Assembly (NCBI GenBank): GCA_021234155.1 | Contig: JAJEKV010000236.1 | Coordinates: forward strand, 184,001 to 248,000 | From: Isoetes taiwanensis | Lineage: Eukaryota; Streptophyta; Lycopodiopsida; Isoetales; Isoetaceae | Length of the DNA: 64,000 nt | Direction of reading: 5' to 3' | Shown here: positions 52,440-63,660 of the stretch, one piece after another | Layout: the number at the start of each line of letters is the position of its first letter | Numbering within the stretch: the first letter of the stretch is position 1 | Program-made: the position numbers and the translations under genes | Notes under the pieces: model-generated | Database searches by the model: none | Seen by the model: only the letters and a program-made list of their open reading frames with translations | What the model was told of the DNA's origin: nothing

Positions 52440-54115
52440 ACACAAGTGCTATCCTGCTTTGATTTCACCATCAAGTTTCAGCTTGGCACGCTTCAAGGGA
52501 AACCAGATGCTCTTTCTCGCAGATCTTATTTCGAACCTAAGGCAGGGGAGCCAGCATATTTGATCAGCAATCACAAGTTATTCTAGGACCTGATCGTTTA
52601 CAGCTCATGGCCATCACTTTGTTCGAGAGGCCTCATGATACATCCTTGTTGGAGTCTGTTCGAGCATCTCTTCCTTCTGATCCATTGGCGCAGGACATAA
52701 TATCACAGCTTGGCTCAACATCATCAGCTTGACTTCTATTTCATGATAAATTCCTATATATTCCGGATGGTACCCCTCGATTTCAAGTTCTGCAGTCCTG
52801 TCATGATTCTCCTCTCGCCGGGCATTTTGGCATTACCAAGACTCTGGAACTTATTGCTCGAGATTATTGGTGGCCAGGTCTCCGCCGCACTGTTGAGACT
52901 TTTGTATGCTCATGTGATATTTACTGTCGTACAAAAGCTCCCAAGCACCGCCCACATGGCCTGCTTCAGCCTTTACCAGTTCCAAACGGTCCTTGGAAGA
53001 GTATTTCGGTGGATTTTATTGTCGAGCTTCCATCCTCCCAGGGCCATGACGCCATCCTTGTTGTTGTTGACCATTTTTCCAAGATGGCACACTTCATTCC
53101 TTGCAGCACTTCTATCTCCAGTGAAGCCACAGTGGTTCTCTTGCTTCGAGAGGTGGCTCGACTCCATGGCTTACCAGATAACATTGTTAGTGACCGCGAC
53201 CCTCAGTTTGTTTCCAGATTTTGGAAGCGTTTATTGCAACTCTTGCATGTGGAACGTTCGCTCTCTTCCGGACATCACCCAGAGACCAATGGATAGGTAG
53301 AGCGCACTAATCAAACCCTTGAGCAGTATTTGCGATGCTTCATCAATTATCAGCAGGATGACTGGGTTGATTGGCTACCCCTGGCAGAATTTGCTTACAA
53401 TAATTCTGTCCATGCCTCCACAGGCTAGACTCCGTTCTTAATTAATTTCGGCATGCATCCCCGGTGGTCTTTGATTGCTCCTGGATATGACTCAGTCAAT
53501 CCCAGTGCCGAGGATAGGCTCGAGAAGCTCCACATGCTCCAGGATGATCTTCAGCACCATCTTCTCCAGGCCCAAGCACGTTATCGTTATCATGCAGATC
53601 AACACCATCAGAACGCTCCTCATTTTGCAGTTGGTGATCTTGTTTGGCTCTTGCGTCGGGATTTGCCGACAGCTCGCCCTTGTAACAAGCTCGACTACCG
53701 GCGTTTAGGTCCCTATCGGATCATTGAACGAGTTGGTGATGCTGCTTTCCATCTTGAGCTTCCGCCATCAGTCCGGCTTCACCCAGTGTTCCATGTGTCT
53801 TTGTTAGAACCCTATATGGCGAATCCATTTCTGGATCCAGTACCTCCACCTCCACCACCAGTCGAGATTCATGATCATGAGGAGTTCGAGGTTCGAGAGA
53901 TTCTGGACTCTAAGTTTCTTCGTCGACAATTGTATTACTTTGTCCATTGGGAAGGTTACTCGCCAAGTGATAGAACCTGCGAGCTTGCCGAGAATCTGAC
54001 TAATGCACCTGACAAAATTGCGGAGTTTCACCGACGTCACCCGAACAAGCCAAGTCTGAGTACTCCGGCCCCAGCTTCGAGGACTCGTCGCCATCGTAGG
54101 AGGGGGATGGTGTGA
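52440..54115 (+). pseudogene. Ty3/gypsy pol 3' part: RNase H end, integrase, chromodomain
   Basis: One main frame runs from about 52750 to 54115. It shows the zinc-binding HHCC region (SPLAGHFGITKTLELIARDY, then CSCDIYC), the integrase core (VDFIVELP with the first Asp, SDRDPQFVS with the second, [13 protein letters not shown] with the Glu), a GPY/F-like block (RRLGPYRIIERVGDAAFHLE), and a C-terminal chromodomain (EFEVREILDSKF, YYFVHWEGYSPSDRT). In-frame TAG codons at 53294-53296 and 53426-53428 replace single residues, and the RNase H part upstream has further breaks (52440-52750). The usual W-E in the chromodomain is C-E. Chromodomains direct integration to heterochromatin in this clade. 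Confidence 0.9.
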
Positions 54116-54620
54116 CGACCATAGGATATTCGTATCATACGAACATTATACTCGTATGTACAAAAGATGGTTGTCACACGGATGCAAAAAGGTAATTGCA
54201 CAAGATAAGGTTTGAACTCACAACCTTCCAGTTGCGAGTCACACACCCTTGCCATACCAATATTTTTTGAAAGCATTCCTTCACGTCTTCCTCATATATG
54301 GAGCTATCTCCAGGAGGTTCTAGAATATTCTAGAACCTAATTGCATGCGCGACACTTGGCGCGATCTCATCCATTGAAGTGGCGCGATCCTGACCGTTGG
54401 CCTAGATATATAAGGAGGCACCTCCTTCTTGTCGAACCATTCCGGTTCAATGCCAGTCTTGAGCCTTCTAGGCATCTGTCTCGTGTTCCTGCTTGCCTTC
54501 GGGCCTTGTATTCTTGATTCATGTTCATATATCAGATTCTTTGCCGGTCTTGGCGTATTTCTTCCGTATTTCTTTCGTATTTTCCACGTATTTTTCTTGT
54601 TTTAGAATAGGTTCATGACA
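54111..54620 (+). repeat. Putative 3' LTR of the Ty3 element
   Basis: Starts TGTGACGACC just after the polypurine tract, has a TATA-like GATATATAAGGAGG near 54405, and ends TTCATGACA. The right limit is inferred from the CA end; no second LTR is present to confirm it. Confidence 0.65.
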
Positions 54621-54624
54621 GCCA

Positions 54625-54935
54625 GCCCCTGCGTGAGATATTGAGCACGACCTCGGTGCGGATGCTGGGATCATACCTTCAAGAGGTCATGGATCATCGG
54701 GATTAACTCGGTCCTCGGGCACTCGCCTGATATGTGTACATATTTATTTCGTTCTCCTCATGATAGATACATGTACAGTTTGACAACTGTCTATTCCTGT
54801 CACGGTTTTTCCCTCGAAAAAACTTTAGGGCAGGGGTTTTTTAATCCAGACAGTAATACTTTTGCTGCGCCTCCTTTTTGAGTCCCATAAGCCGATTGGT
54901 CTCCGTGGACAATAAAAACTCTATTCTATTCTATA
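54625..54935 (+). mobile_element. LINE 3' end fragment, plus strand
   Basis: Translation resembles the last part of the LINE at 2598-3653 (same GHSPDMCTY and GTHLTCIY region). It ends GATTGGTCTCCGTGGACAAT and a (CTATT)n tail at 54919-54934. Confidence 0.65.
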
Positions 54936-54939
54936 TTTA

Positions 54940-55034
54940 TGCCGAGCAGCAATATGCCTGCTATGCTCTTGTATTGGGTCCCATAGACTGATTGGCCTTT
55001 GTGGACGTTAAAAGTCATTGAATTCAATTCAATT
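54940..55034 (+). mobile_element. Second LINE 3' end fragment
   Basis: A short piece ending GGCCTTTGTGGACGTTAAAA and an (ATTCA)n tail at 55017-55034. It lies directly behind the previous fragment. Confidence 0.65.
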
Positions 55035-55640
55035 CTTTTAAATACAAAATTTTATGCATATTAAGAATCATTATGGGGAGGGGGGGAGGAGGCTCTTCTT
55101 TGGAACCAGATAATATTATCCCGGGTTGAGGGATTCCAGAGAATTTTTTGTAGATCACAGATGACCATTGCCGGTGGTACATCCCTCCACTGGTGAAGGT
55201 TTTTAAAACACCATACTCTAAAGCCTTCTTACATGCGCATTGGATTGTAAGATTTTCTTTAGAATATCCAAAATATGGGCAGTCAAGTTTACACGTCACA
55301 CCATGTATTTTATTCTTCTTTTAAATACGTACAAAATTTTATGCATATTAAGAATCAATATATGGGAGGGTCCCTTCTTCGAAACCCAATAATATTATCC
55401 CAGGTTGAACTGTCACGGATGATACATTCCTCCATGATAAGAAGGCACACTCAGTTTGATGAAGGCACCACATCCTAAGAAATGAGTGTGCCTTCTTATC
55501 ATGTCTAATTGCTCTATCATCTTTTATGAGCAATACCATGTATTTTCTTCTTCTTTTCAATATGTACAAAATGTTATGCATATAATTAGTATAGAATAGG
55601 GTGACCTTTCTTCGAAACACGATAGTATTTCCCTGGGGTG
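55034..55640. repeat. Three diverged tandem units
   Basis: Units begin near 55034, 55310 and 55548, each with TACAAAATTTTATGCATATT, then CCTTCTTCGAAACC-like and AATAATATTATCCC-like words. The second unit contains a 20-bp perfect inverted repeat (55434-55453 and 55483-55502, 29-nt loop). Confidence 0.7.
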
Positions 55641-55811
55641 AAAGATTCCAAGGGAGTTTTTACTCCACAATCCCCTTTACTGTGCCATAACGGGCAAAAT
55701 TCCTGGACACTATTTATTGAAGTGCATTTTTCTCCTATGTTTCTCCACCGAAAGGAATCGCTCCAGTGCTAATTAGGTCGGAATAACAAAGACTAAAGGA
55801 TCTGGTAGCAC

Positions 55812-56100
55812 TGCACCAAAAATGGATTGAAGTGCCCACATATTGAAACCACACAAATTAGGTTTTGGGGGTTGTGGGGGTATTTCAAACCGCAGTTAAG
55901 CATGAATTAATTACTTTGAGAAATTTCAAATTCTCGATTGACATTGAAATAGGTTGTAGGGGCTATATAAAGCACTAAAAGTTCTCTATAAGAACCTCAT
56001 TCATCATGCAAAAACATGCAAAAGAAATTGGACAAATCGCGATTGCGATAATTTTGATCATAAAAGACCATTATGTATTTTTTGTAATGCATATTTATAT
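55812..56100 (+). repeat. Dispersed TATA-containing repeat, copy 2
   Basis: Nearly identical to 3654-3942 apart from a few small indels; contains GGCTATATAAAGCAC. Confidence 0.75.
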
Positions 56101-56436
56101 CCTAATATTAATATAGTTATACCGCATGAGGCGGGTTTGTTATGCCCCCTCATGCACAACCCAATGTGCTTGCATACCCCATGGACCCCCTTGAATCCCC
56201 GCCGTCTGGTTAAGAGCCAATGGTCCAGATGATGACAGGTCATGGGGGATTTATGTATGCATCATGTGTTGCAGGTGTATGGGGGCATAGGCCATAGTTG
56301 CGAACCATTGGATGAAAATATTGAAGCAAATCTTGGTGGTTGGTTCTGAGCAGGGGATGTATGGGGTGTTTGAGCAGGGGACCCAAAGAGGGGTTTTGAT
56401 ATTGGCCGTTGAGATTGGATGTCAATTTGGGGCTTC

Positions 56437-57550
56437 TCATCTCGATCGTTGAAGATGAAGTTCGAGGTTAGGGGACAAGGAACGAGGAGTGAAAGTTTCG
56501 TGGTACTTGCTGTGCATTGTTCCTGCTTTTCACCTCGATCGTTGAAGATGAAGTTCGAGGTTAGGGGACAAGGAACGAGGAGTGAAAGTTTCGTGGTATT
56601 TGCTGTGCATTGTTCCTCCTCGAAGATTCTCGAGCACTCGTGTTCCTAGATTGTGATCTCCAGGTTTTAGCTATGGTGGTCGGAGCAGAAAACCTTAAAT
56701 GTGGCTGTGCACGTGGGTGGAAGGGGAATGAGGTAAGCAAGGCTGTGGCTTCTTAAATGGGTGTGTGTTTTAGTGTTCCAGGGTTTTGTTGGGCTCTTTT
56801 GTGATAACTCTGTTGTGGTGATTGAAGGTGTTCGCATTTTGGTGATTAAGGTTTGTGACTTGAATTGAAGTTTGTTGGAGTTCAGGATGAATTTAGCAGT
56901 AGCATGGCATAGAAATATAGACTAGTGGGGTCTTTTGTGATAACTCTGTTGTGGTGATTGAAGGTGTTCGCATTTTGGCGAGTGAAGGTTTGTGACTTGA
57001 ATTGAAGTTTGTTGGAGTTCATGATGAATTTAGCAGTAGCATGGCATAGAAATATAGACTAGTGGGGTCCCACTAGTCTATATTTCTATGCCATGCTACT
57101 GCTAAATGCATAGTGTTTCCTGGGAAGAATTAGTGTAGGCAGATGTGTTGGATATATGGGTGGCATATACTATGATGCCAAAAAAATATGTTGGTGCTGT
57201 TGTATCATATTTTCATAAGGAAGGGGGGAAAAAAGAGGGAATTGTGCAGAAGTGAATCTGTTGTGTTTGTAAGTACTTCCTTACGGAGTTTGATTCAGTA
57301 ATCGTGAAACTTCCCATATTGGTTACGGATTTCTTTCATATGGTTGTCAAGTTGTGCTGTTTAATATTCTCGTATATTTGGAAGTAGTGAAAGTTTGAAA
57401 CTTAATTATAGAATTGATCTAGTTACCAGATTCGAAGGATTATATGAGAGTTTATGCAGATTACAAAGGAGTAATGATCTTCAAGTTCTCCTGTTTAATA
57501 TTTTTGTATATTTGGAAGTAGTGAAAGTTTGAAACTTAGTTATAAAATTG
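56437..57550. repeat. Cluster of tandem duplications and a palindrome
   Basis: 56441-56626: a 93-bp unit twice (CTCGATCGTTGAAGATGAAG). 56795-57068: a 137-bp unit twice (CTTTTGTGATAACTCTGTTG). 57028-57107: a 39-bp perfect inverted repeat with a 2-bp centre, formed by the end of the second 137-bp unit and its inverted copy. 57357-57550: a unit of about 134 bp twice (TATTTGGAAGTAGTGAAAG). No gene was recognised. Confidence 0.85.
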
Positions 57551-57559
57551 TGAGTGCTT

Positions 57560-60130
57560 AAATTTAAGGGGATTATTTATATGTTGAGCAGTTTGTTTGA
57601 TGTTGGTGTCGCTTTGTATGTGTAGGGTACGGATTCGAGAATAAGGTTTCGTGAGTGGTACTGGAAGCGTGACGTGCAGTGGAAGGTGGCTGTTATTTAC
57701 ATTGGTTGGTAAGGTCATGGTATTTTTGGATTGTCATGAGGAAGGTTGTCCCCGTGAGTTTTTGGTGTGTTAAACATTCTAGGATTTGGGTAGCAGGTAG
57801 TAGGTTGGATATTTGTGTGTGTATGCGTGTTTGAAAGGACTGGAGCGTGAGGTTGTAATGCGAAGGTCTAGAGTACAGATTGATTCAAGTTACATATACT
57901 TTGCTGATGATGTTAGAAGATTGAGGCGAAACGAGTATAGGTGGAGATGGTATGCAAATTTGGCTTAGGATACTTTTCAGTGTCGACGATGGGTAATGTG
58001 TCCATTTGAAAGCTACAAATCCTTGCACTTAGGTATCGAGCCCCGACCCAGTCCTCAGAGGTAGTTAGCCCCGCTGACGGGCGAGTCAAGAATGCCTCAG
58101 CTTGCCTACAATCAAGAAAGTACAGACCTTCTTCTCGACTTGCGAGTCGAGAATTTCTCGACTCGCAAGGCGAGAATAGGGAGTGTACATTTTCGATTGT
58201 TGGCTGGTTGAGGGATTCTCGATTTCATGAGTGAAGAATGCGAAAGGTCGCAAAGACAAAGAATGCTGAGGAAGGCGATGTCGGCCCTACTGCATTCTTG
58301 AGGTGCCCACGATAGTCGAGAGACTCTCCTTCGACATATCTTGGTCGAACATTGTGAAGGGAAGTGGCCCTGACTGTCTGCAGGCCTCTGGGTCGGGCTT
58401 CCTATCTGTAAGTTAGATATACTTTGTTCATGAGCTTAGAAGATTGAGGCAGAAATGAGTATAGGTGCAGATGGTATGCAAATTTGGCTTACAATACCTT
58501 TCAGTCTTCACGATTGTTGACATCATGGTTGAGTTTAAGTTCAAAGATGAAAGCAACGGACTAAGAAGCCGTGTAATTGACTAGCGGATTTATAATTGGG
58601 CAAAGATGTGAGATGGGATTAAGATCCGAAAGTGTATGAGTGATGAATATACACTCCACTTGCTTTTGGAGACCTTGCTTTGCAAAAACATGGCCTTCCT
58701 ATCATTGTAAAGGAGCAAATTTCAATGCCTGGTCATAGTTTTGTAGCTACTTGATGAGATCATATAGATTTTGGCATATAACCTAACGGTTCGTATGTGC
58801 AATGGTTCTTGAAGTACATAAAATTATGCATTTCTTGAAATTTACTTAAATTTGTGGCCTTTAAATTCTGAGGGACTATTTATATATGTTGAGTAGTTTG
58901 TTTGTCGTTGATGTTACTTTGTATGTGGGGGATGGCTTGGAGGGTTTCGTGAGTGGATTTGGGAGTGTGCCGTGCATGGGAGAGTGGCTGGGTGGCTGTC
59001 ATCTACGTTGTCTGGTAAGGTTATGGTATTTTTGGATTGTGATAAGTAAGGTTGTGTTCCGAGAATAGGGAGTGTACATTTTCGATTGTTGGCTGGTTGA
59101 GGGATTCTCGACTATGAGTGAAGAATCTTGAAAACGCTGCAACATTCTTTTGTTGGCTGGTTGAGGGATTCTCGACTTCATGAAAGTGAAGAATGAAAGG
59201 CTGCTGACACAAAAGAATGCGGGGAAGGCGATGTCGGCCCCATCGCATTCTTGAGGTGCCTCACGATGGTCCGAGAGACTCTCCTTCGACATATCTTGGT
59301 CGAACATTGTGAAGGGAAGTGGCCCTGACTGTCTGCAGGCCTCTGGGTCGGGCTTCCTATCTGTAAGTTAGATATACTTTGTTCATGAGCTTAGAAGATT
59401 GAGGCGAAATGAGTATAGGTGCAGATGGTATGCAAATTTGGTTTACAATACCTTTCAGTCTTCACGATTGTTGACATCATGGTTGAGTTTAAGTTCAAAG
59501 ATGAAAGCAACGGACTAAGAAGCCGTGTAATTGACTAGCGGATTTATAATTGGGCAAAGATGTGAGATGGGATTAAGATCCGAAAGTGTATAAGTGATGA
59601 ATATACACTCCACTTCTGTTTGGAAACCTTGCTTTGCAAAAACATGGCCTTTCTATCATTGTAAAGGAGCAAATTTCAATGCGTGGTCATAGTTTTGTAG
59701 CTACTTGATGAGATCATATAGATTTTGGCATAAAACCTAACGGTTCGTATGTGCAATGGTTGTTGAAGTACATAAAATTATGCACTTCTTGAAATTTACT
59801 TAAATTTGTGACGCCTTAAATTTACGGGGACTATTTGTATATGTTGAGTAGTTTGTTTGCTGTTGATGTTACTTTGTATGTGCAGGGGACGGCTTGGAGG
59901 GTTTCGTGAGTGGATTTGGGAGCGTGCCGTGCATGGGAGGGTGGCTGGGTGGCTGTCATCTACGTTGTCTGGTAAGGTTATGGTATTTTTGGATTGTGAT
60001 AAGAAGGTTGTGTTCCTGAGTCTGCTGGTGTATTAAGTATTCTAGGATTTGGGTAGCAGATAGTAGGTTGAATATTTTTGTGTGTATGCGTGTTCGAAAG
60101 GATTGGAGTGTGAGGTTGCAATGCCAAGGC
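57560..60130. repeat. Long tandem duplication, about 0.9 kb units
   Basis: A unit starting GAATAGGGAGTGTACATTTT occurs at 58173 and again at 59063, about 891 bp apart, with few differences apart from an extra segment of roughly 90 bp in the second copy. Parts of the unit also occur once more at 57560-57980 in more diverged form. A 22-bp inverted repeat with one mismatch and a 1-bp centre lies at 58132-58176. No protein was recognised. Confidence 0.85.
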
Positions 60131-60200
60131 CGCGGATGATATCAGGCTTGTGGTTGCTTGCGATTCTGTGGGTTCATTGGATGTTAGTAATTGATGAGTT

Positions 60201-60632
60201 CAAGCATCGAGACTTCCCAATCTTTCTTTCCCCTCCTCTTTGGACAATGTAGCTTAGTTTACATGCTAAGTTCCATTGTCGAAAGAGGGGTGAAAGCAAG
60301 GTTTGGGAAGTCTCGATGCTTGCACTCAAATCGATTTGGGAATTCGCGATGAGTTCAAGCATCGAGACTTCCCAGTCTTTCTTTCGCCTCCTCTTTGGGC
60401 AATGTAGCTTAGTTTACATACTAAGTTCCATTGTGCAAAGAGGGGTGAAAGCAAGATTTGGGAAGTCTCGATGCTTGCACCTCAATCGATTTGGAAATTC
60501 ATGATGAGTTCAAACATCGAGACTTCCAGTCTTTCTTTCCCCTGCCTCTTTGGGCAATGTAGCTTAGTTTGCATGCTAAGTTCCATTGTCCAAAGAGGCG
60601 TGAAAGCAAAGATTGGGACGTCTCAATGCTTG
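60201..60632. repeat. Three tandem 122-nt hairpins
   Basis: Three copies of a 155-bp unit, each with a 122-nt hairpin (60201-60322, 60356-60477, 60511-60632) and a 33-bp spacer. In copy 1 the outermost 20 bp pair perfectly (CAAGCATCGAGACTTCCCAA with its complement), and pairing with few mismatches continues down to a loop of about 8 nt. The form resembles a plant miRNA foldback cluster or a small-RNA-producing inverted repeat. No known miRNA sequence was recognised. Confidence 0.9.
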
Positions 60633-60644
60633 CACTCAGTGGCT

Positions 60645-60768
60645 GGCTTAGTCTCTTTTGTTTGTCCTGTTTGTTGTATCTAAAGTGCCCACTAGGATGA
60701 CATCGCTCGCTCATTTTAGAGGGCACTTTAGATATATACAAACAGGATAATTGAAAAGGGAGTAAGCC
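60645..60768. repeat. Fourth hairpin, unrelated sequence, 124 nt
   Basis: Arms 60661-60690 and 60721-60750 pair (TCTAAAGTGCCC with GGGCACTTTAGA is perfect), with weaker pairing out to GGCTTA..TAAGCC at 60645 and 60768 and a 30-nt loop. Length and spacing resemble the three preceding hairpins, but the sequence differs. Confidence 0.8.
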
Positions 60769-60896
60769 TGGAGCGTGACCCTCTTGAATGGTTGTCAACT
60801 CACCAGGCTTGATATTGTTCGCGGCAAACAATATAGACTTCTCGAACCCATTAGGTATGTAGAGCACGTGCCACCCAAATGAAAATGTGCTTGTGC

Positions 60897-61803
60897 AACA
60901 TGGCTCTACTGTTGCTGGCTTTGGGCTGCCTGAAATCCATATTCGGTCACAGCTACTGTTGCAAGAGTTGTCAAAGTTTCCTCACCATAGATCTTACATA
61001 GAAGAGTCAAAAGAAATGCGTGATAAGATGAACGTGAATCAAGGATGAATATATGATTATGTTCAGAAGACGGTGCACGGCCCAGGGATAAAAAGACCTG
61101 TGTTTATTGATGGGAAAGCCGTGCAGTGTAAGGTTTTCCTACTCAATGCTATATGTTTGTTAATCGAGGCGCCCCGGTTGATTGTTTTGCCCTGCAAGAA
61201 TTGCATTGGCTGGCCTGTTATACCCAGGAGGGAAAACTGCGCAGTCATTGTTTCAAATTCCTGTAACTGAGAATAGTGTTGTTGTGCACTCGACTATTGA
61301 GGCCACGTTTGGAGGAAAATGTTTTGTGGTCAGCGAGGCGACTTTTGGGCGAATAGCCCATAGTACCAGGTGCGAGGGGAGAAGTGCAACATGAGACGCT
61401 TCTATTAAATCATGTGAGATTTGGAGAGCATTTATTATTCACAAGTTAGATGTCGGTTAGAAATTTGCGGACCCGGAAGTTAATAACATTAGTGTAGTCC
61501 ATAGGTGAGAATTGGCAATCAGATGTTGTGACATTTGATTTGTTTTCGACAAGAACATCTATGGAATACCCGTCTTTGCCCAAACACACGCTTTGTCTTA
61601 AAGTAGGAGCTGTGTGTCAAATTATGAGATTGTTGGATGCGAGTAAAGGGGTTGTAAAGAACGCTAGAGTTGTTATACACGAAATGCATAACAGATTTGT
61701 GACTGCCCGACTTCTTGGACATGAGGAGACGAGCTCAGAAAATATACATGTGCTTTGTCGGGCAGATTTCTTCCACCGACCAAATACATTTACCCTTTTC
61801 TGA
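60897..61803 (+). pseudogene. Helitron PIF1-like helicase fragments
   Basis: Three plus-strand pieces of a Helitron-type SF1B helicase. 60907-61190: VAGFGLPEIH, then PVFIDGKAVQCKVFLLNAIC, where the P-loop expected as GKAGxGKT has become GKAVQCKV; an in-frame TGA lies near 61036. 61182-61290, next frame: LAGLLYPGGKTAQSLFQIPV, the family's ALLLPGGRTAHS-type block. 61528-61803: LCLKVGAVCQIMRLLDASKG, then NARVVIHEMHNRFVTARLL, the C-terminal helicase region. The Rep nuclease domain (HUH) was not found upstream. Several frame breaks and a destroyed Walker A show it is inactive. Confidence 0.8.
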
Positions 61804-62049
61804 TACATAGGCGTCACCGCCAGCTCAAGCTCGCATACTCACATCTGTAACGAGTACAAATGTTGTTTTTAGAGAATTGCTTGAATAGTTGGTAATTTTT
61901 TTCCGCCATTATTTGTGATGGAGTTTTGATAACTTTAAATGTGTTCTGAAAACTTGTGTTCGAGGTATCCCTTGATGTGATCTCTTCTACTGTGTATGTA
62001 AAGATTTTTATTTTGAGGAAATGTTGCAGTGCAAATGATGCTGAAAACA

Positions 62050-63660
62050 TAGGAAGTGGGAGAACAATTTGTCCATTGGTTCAATTAACTCCTTACCAAG
62101 CAAATTGGACAACTAAAGTAAAAGTAATGTGGAAAGGACCTTTCACGAGAGTTTGAGAATAATAAGAAGACCGGGCAAGGGGAAATTGTTTAATGTGGAG
62201 CTAAGAGACAAGGATGTATGCAAATTTGAATTGATTGGATTCTTACTTCCGTTGCTTATGAATATTTAGAGAGTCGTCTTAATATATACAGGGAAGGGAA
62301 ATTCAAGCAACAATGTTTGACGAGGCAGCTGACAAATTCTACAACAGACTTGAGTTGATGAAGGTAGGTTATAGGTTGATGCATAAATTGGGGATTATGT
62401 CATGAATAGAGGTAGTCGTTGGAGTTCTTTGTGGACATGTAGATGTATTACATCTCAATAATTGAAGTTGCCAGTGATGGGACTGTGGAGGTGGGAAACT
62501 CAATGCAGCAGAAGTTTGCAAAAGTAGATGAATTGCACAAGCACCTTGATGGGAAAGTGGCCTTTGGTACATGAAATACTTTCCGATTTGTTTGTTATGG
62601 TGTTGAGATAGAATACATTGTATAATTTCTCCTGCTTGCAGATGTCATTGGAATTGTTTGCTTTCGGTCTCGTGTCGAAAACTTGTTCAGTAGGAAATAT
62701 GATAAGCAAGATGTTTTAAAACATACCATCAGCCTCCTTGATGAAAGGTATTTTATGAATACAACACAGCGTGTGGCTATTTTCTAAGAAAGGAAACATA
62801 TTCCAGTGGAAAAGGTGTAAATGTGAGCCTATGGGGAGATCTTGCTGTGAATGAAGGAGAGAAGTCATGCATAAAATGTTGTGTGACATCCCAATAGTAA
62901 TCTTGACTTCGTGTTCGAGCTAGCACATTTCGAGGTTCTACTAATACTATTGATTGAATTAAATTCTGATTGAAACCGGCCGATTAGATAGTGTCTTCAC
63001 GTAGGTGTCTCTTTGTCAACAACAAATAAAACAATGATGGAATTAAATCCAAACTTTGTTAGCATCGCCTTTACATTACATGGTATGGGTTACGTGACTT
63101 CCCTTTAAATATTGTAACATGCTAATTTAACCACACTAAAGGTATGAGCAAGGCGGACGAAGTGTACAACGACGCCGCCACAGTACATTGCATGATCGTG
63201 CATTTGTATTAGACATATTACAACCTTCTGTTGGGGATGGGCAGGTAGGTTGTTAGTATGAGGTATGTTGATTCCTCGCTTTTTACAGTCGCTTATTCTA
63301 AGTTGCTTCTTGTGGAGATTGAGTATTTCAATGTTCGCGCATGCATAACGTTTATTGATCCAAACCAGCCAATGTGGTATGAGGCATGTCTAAGATGCAG
63401 TAAGAAGGTAAAGTAAGCTTAGAATCGAAATTTTGGTGCAAGAAATGTGGGGGCTGACTCTTGAACCATTAAAGAGGTGAGAGAGCTTTGATTTACCAAT
63501 TGGTTTGAATGGATGTGTGATGTCATTGTTATGGTCAGGTATATATTCCATGCAACGTTGGGAGATGCAACATGAGAAATTGTAGTTACTATCTTCAATA
63601 ATGAAGGAGAACAAATCTTAGGCCACACTACAAATGAGATATCAAAAATGAGGGATAATG
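62050..63660 (+). pseudogene. RPA70-like single-strand DNA-binding protein, broken exons
   Basis: Exon-like pieces follow the order of the RPA1 large subunit. 62068-62215: PLVQLTPYQANWTTKVKVMW, then GQGKLFNVELRDKD (DBD-A), with a frame break between. 62292-62363: IQATMFDEAADKFYNRLEL with acceptor CAG and donor GTAGGT. 62642-62747: DVIGIVCFRSRVEN and DVLKHTISLLDE (DBD-B), flanked by TTGCAG and GTATTT. 62807-62870: VNVSLWGDLAVNEGEK. 63350-63440: NQPMWYEACLRCSKKV and FWCKKCGG, a CxxC..CxxC zinc ribbon (DBD-C). 63535-63640: RYIFHATLGDAT, TGA, then VVTIFNNEGEQILGHTTNE. Plant Helitrons often carry RPA-like genes downstream of the helicase, which fits the neighbour. Stops and indels suggest decay. 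Confidence 0.82.

Larger units (their letters stand above)
52360..54620 (+). mobile_element. 5'-truncated Ty3 chromovirus with 3' LTR
   Basis: Holds the end of RNase H, integrase, a chromodomain, a polypurine tract (GGAGGGGGA at 54099-54107) and a 3' LTR. The 5' part (LTR, gag, protease, RT) is missing. Confidence 0.88.
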
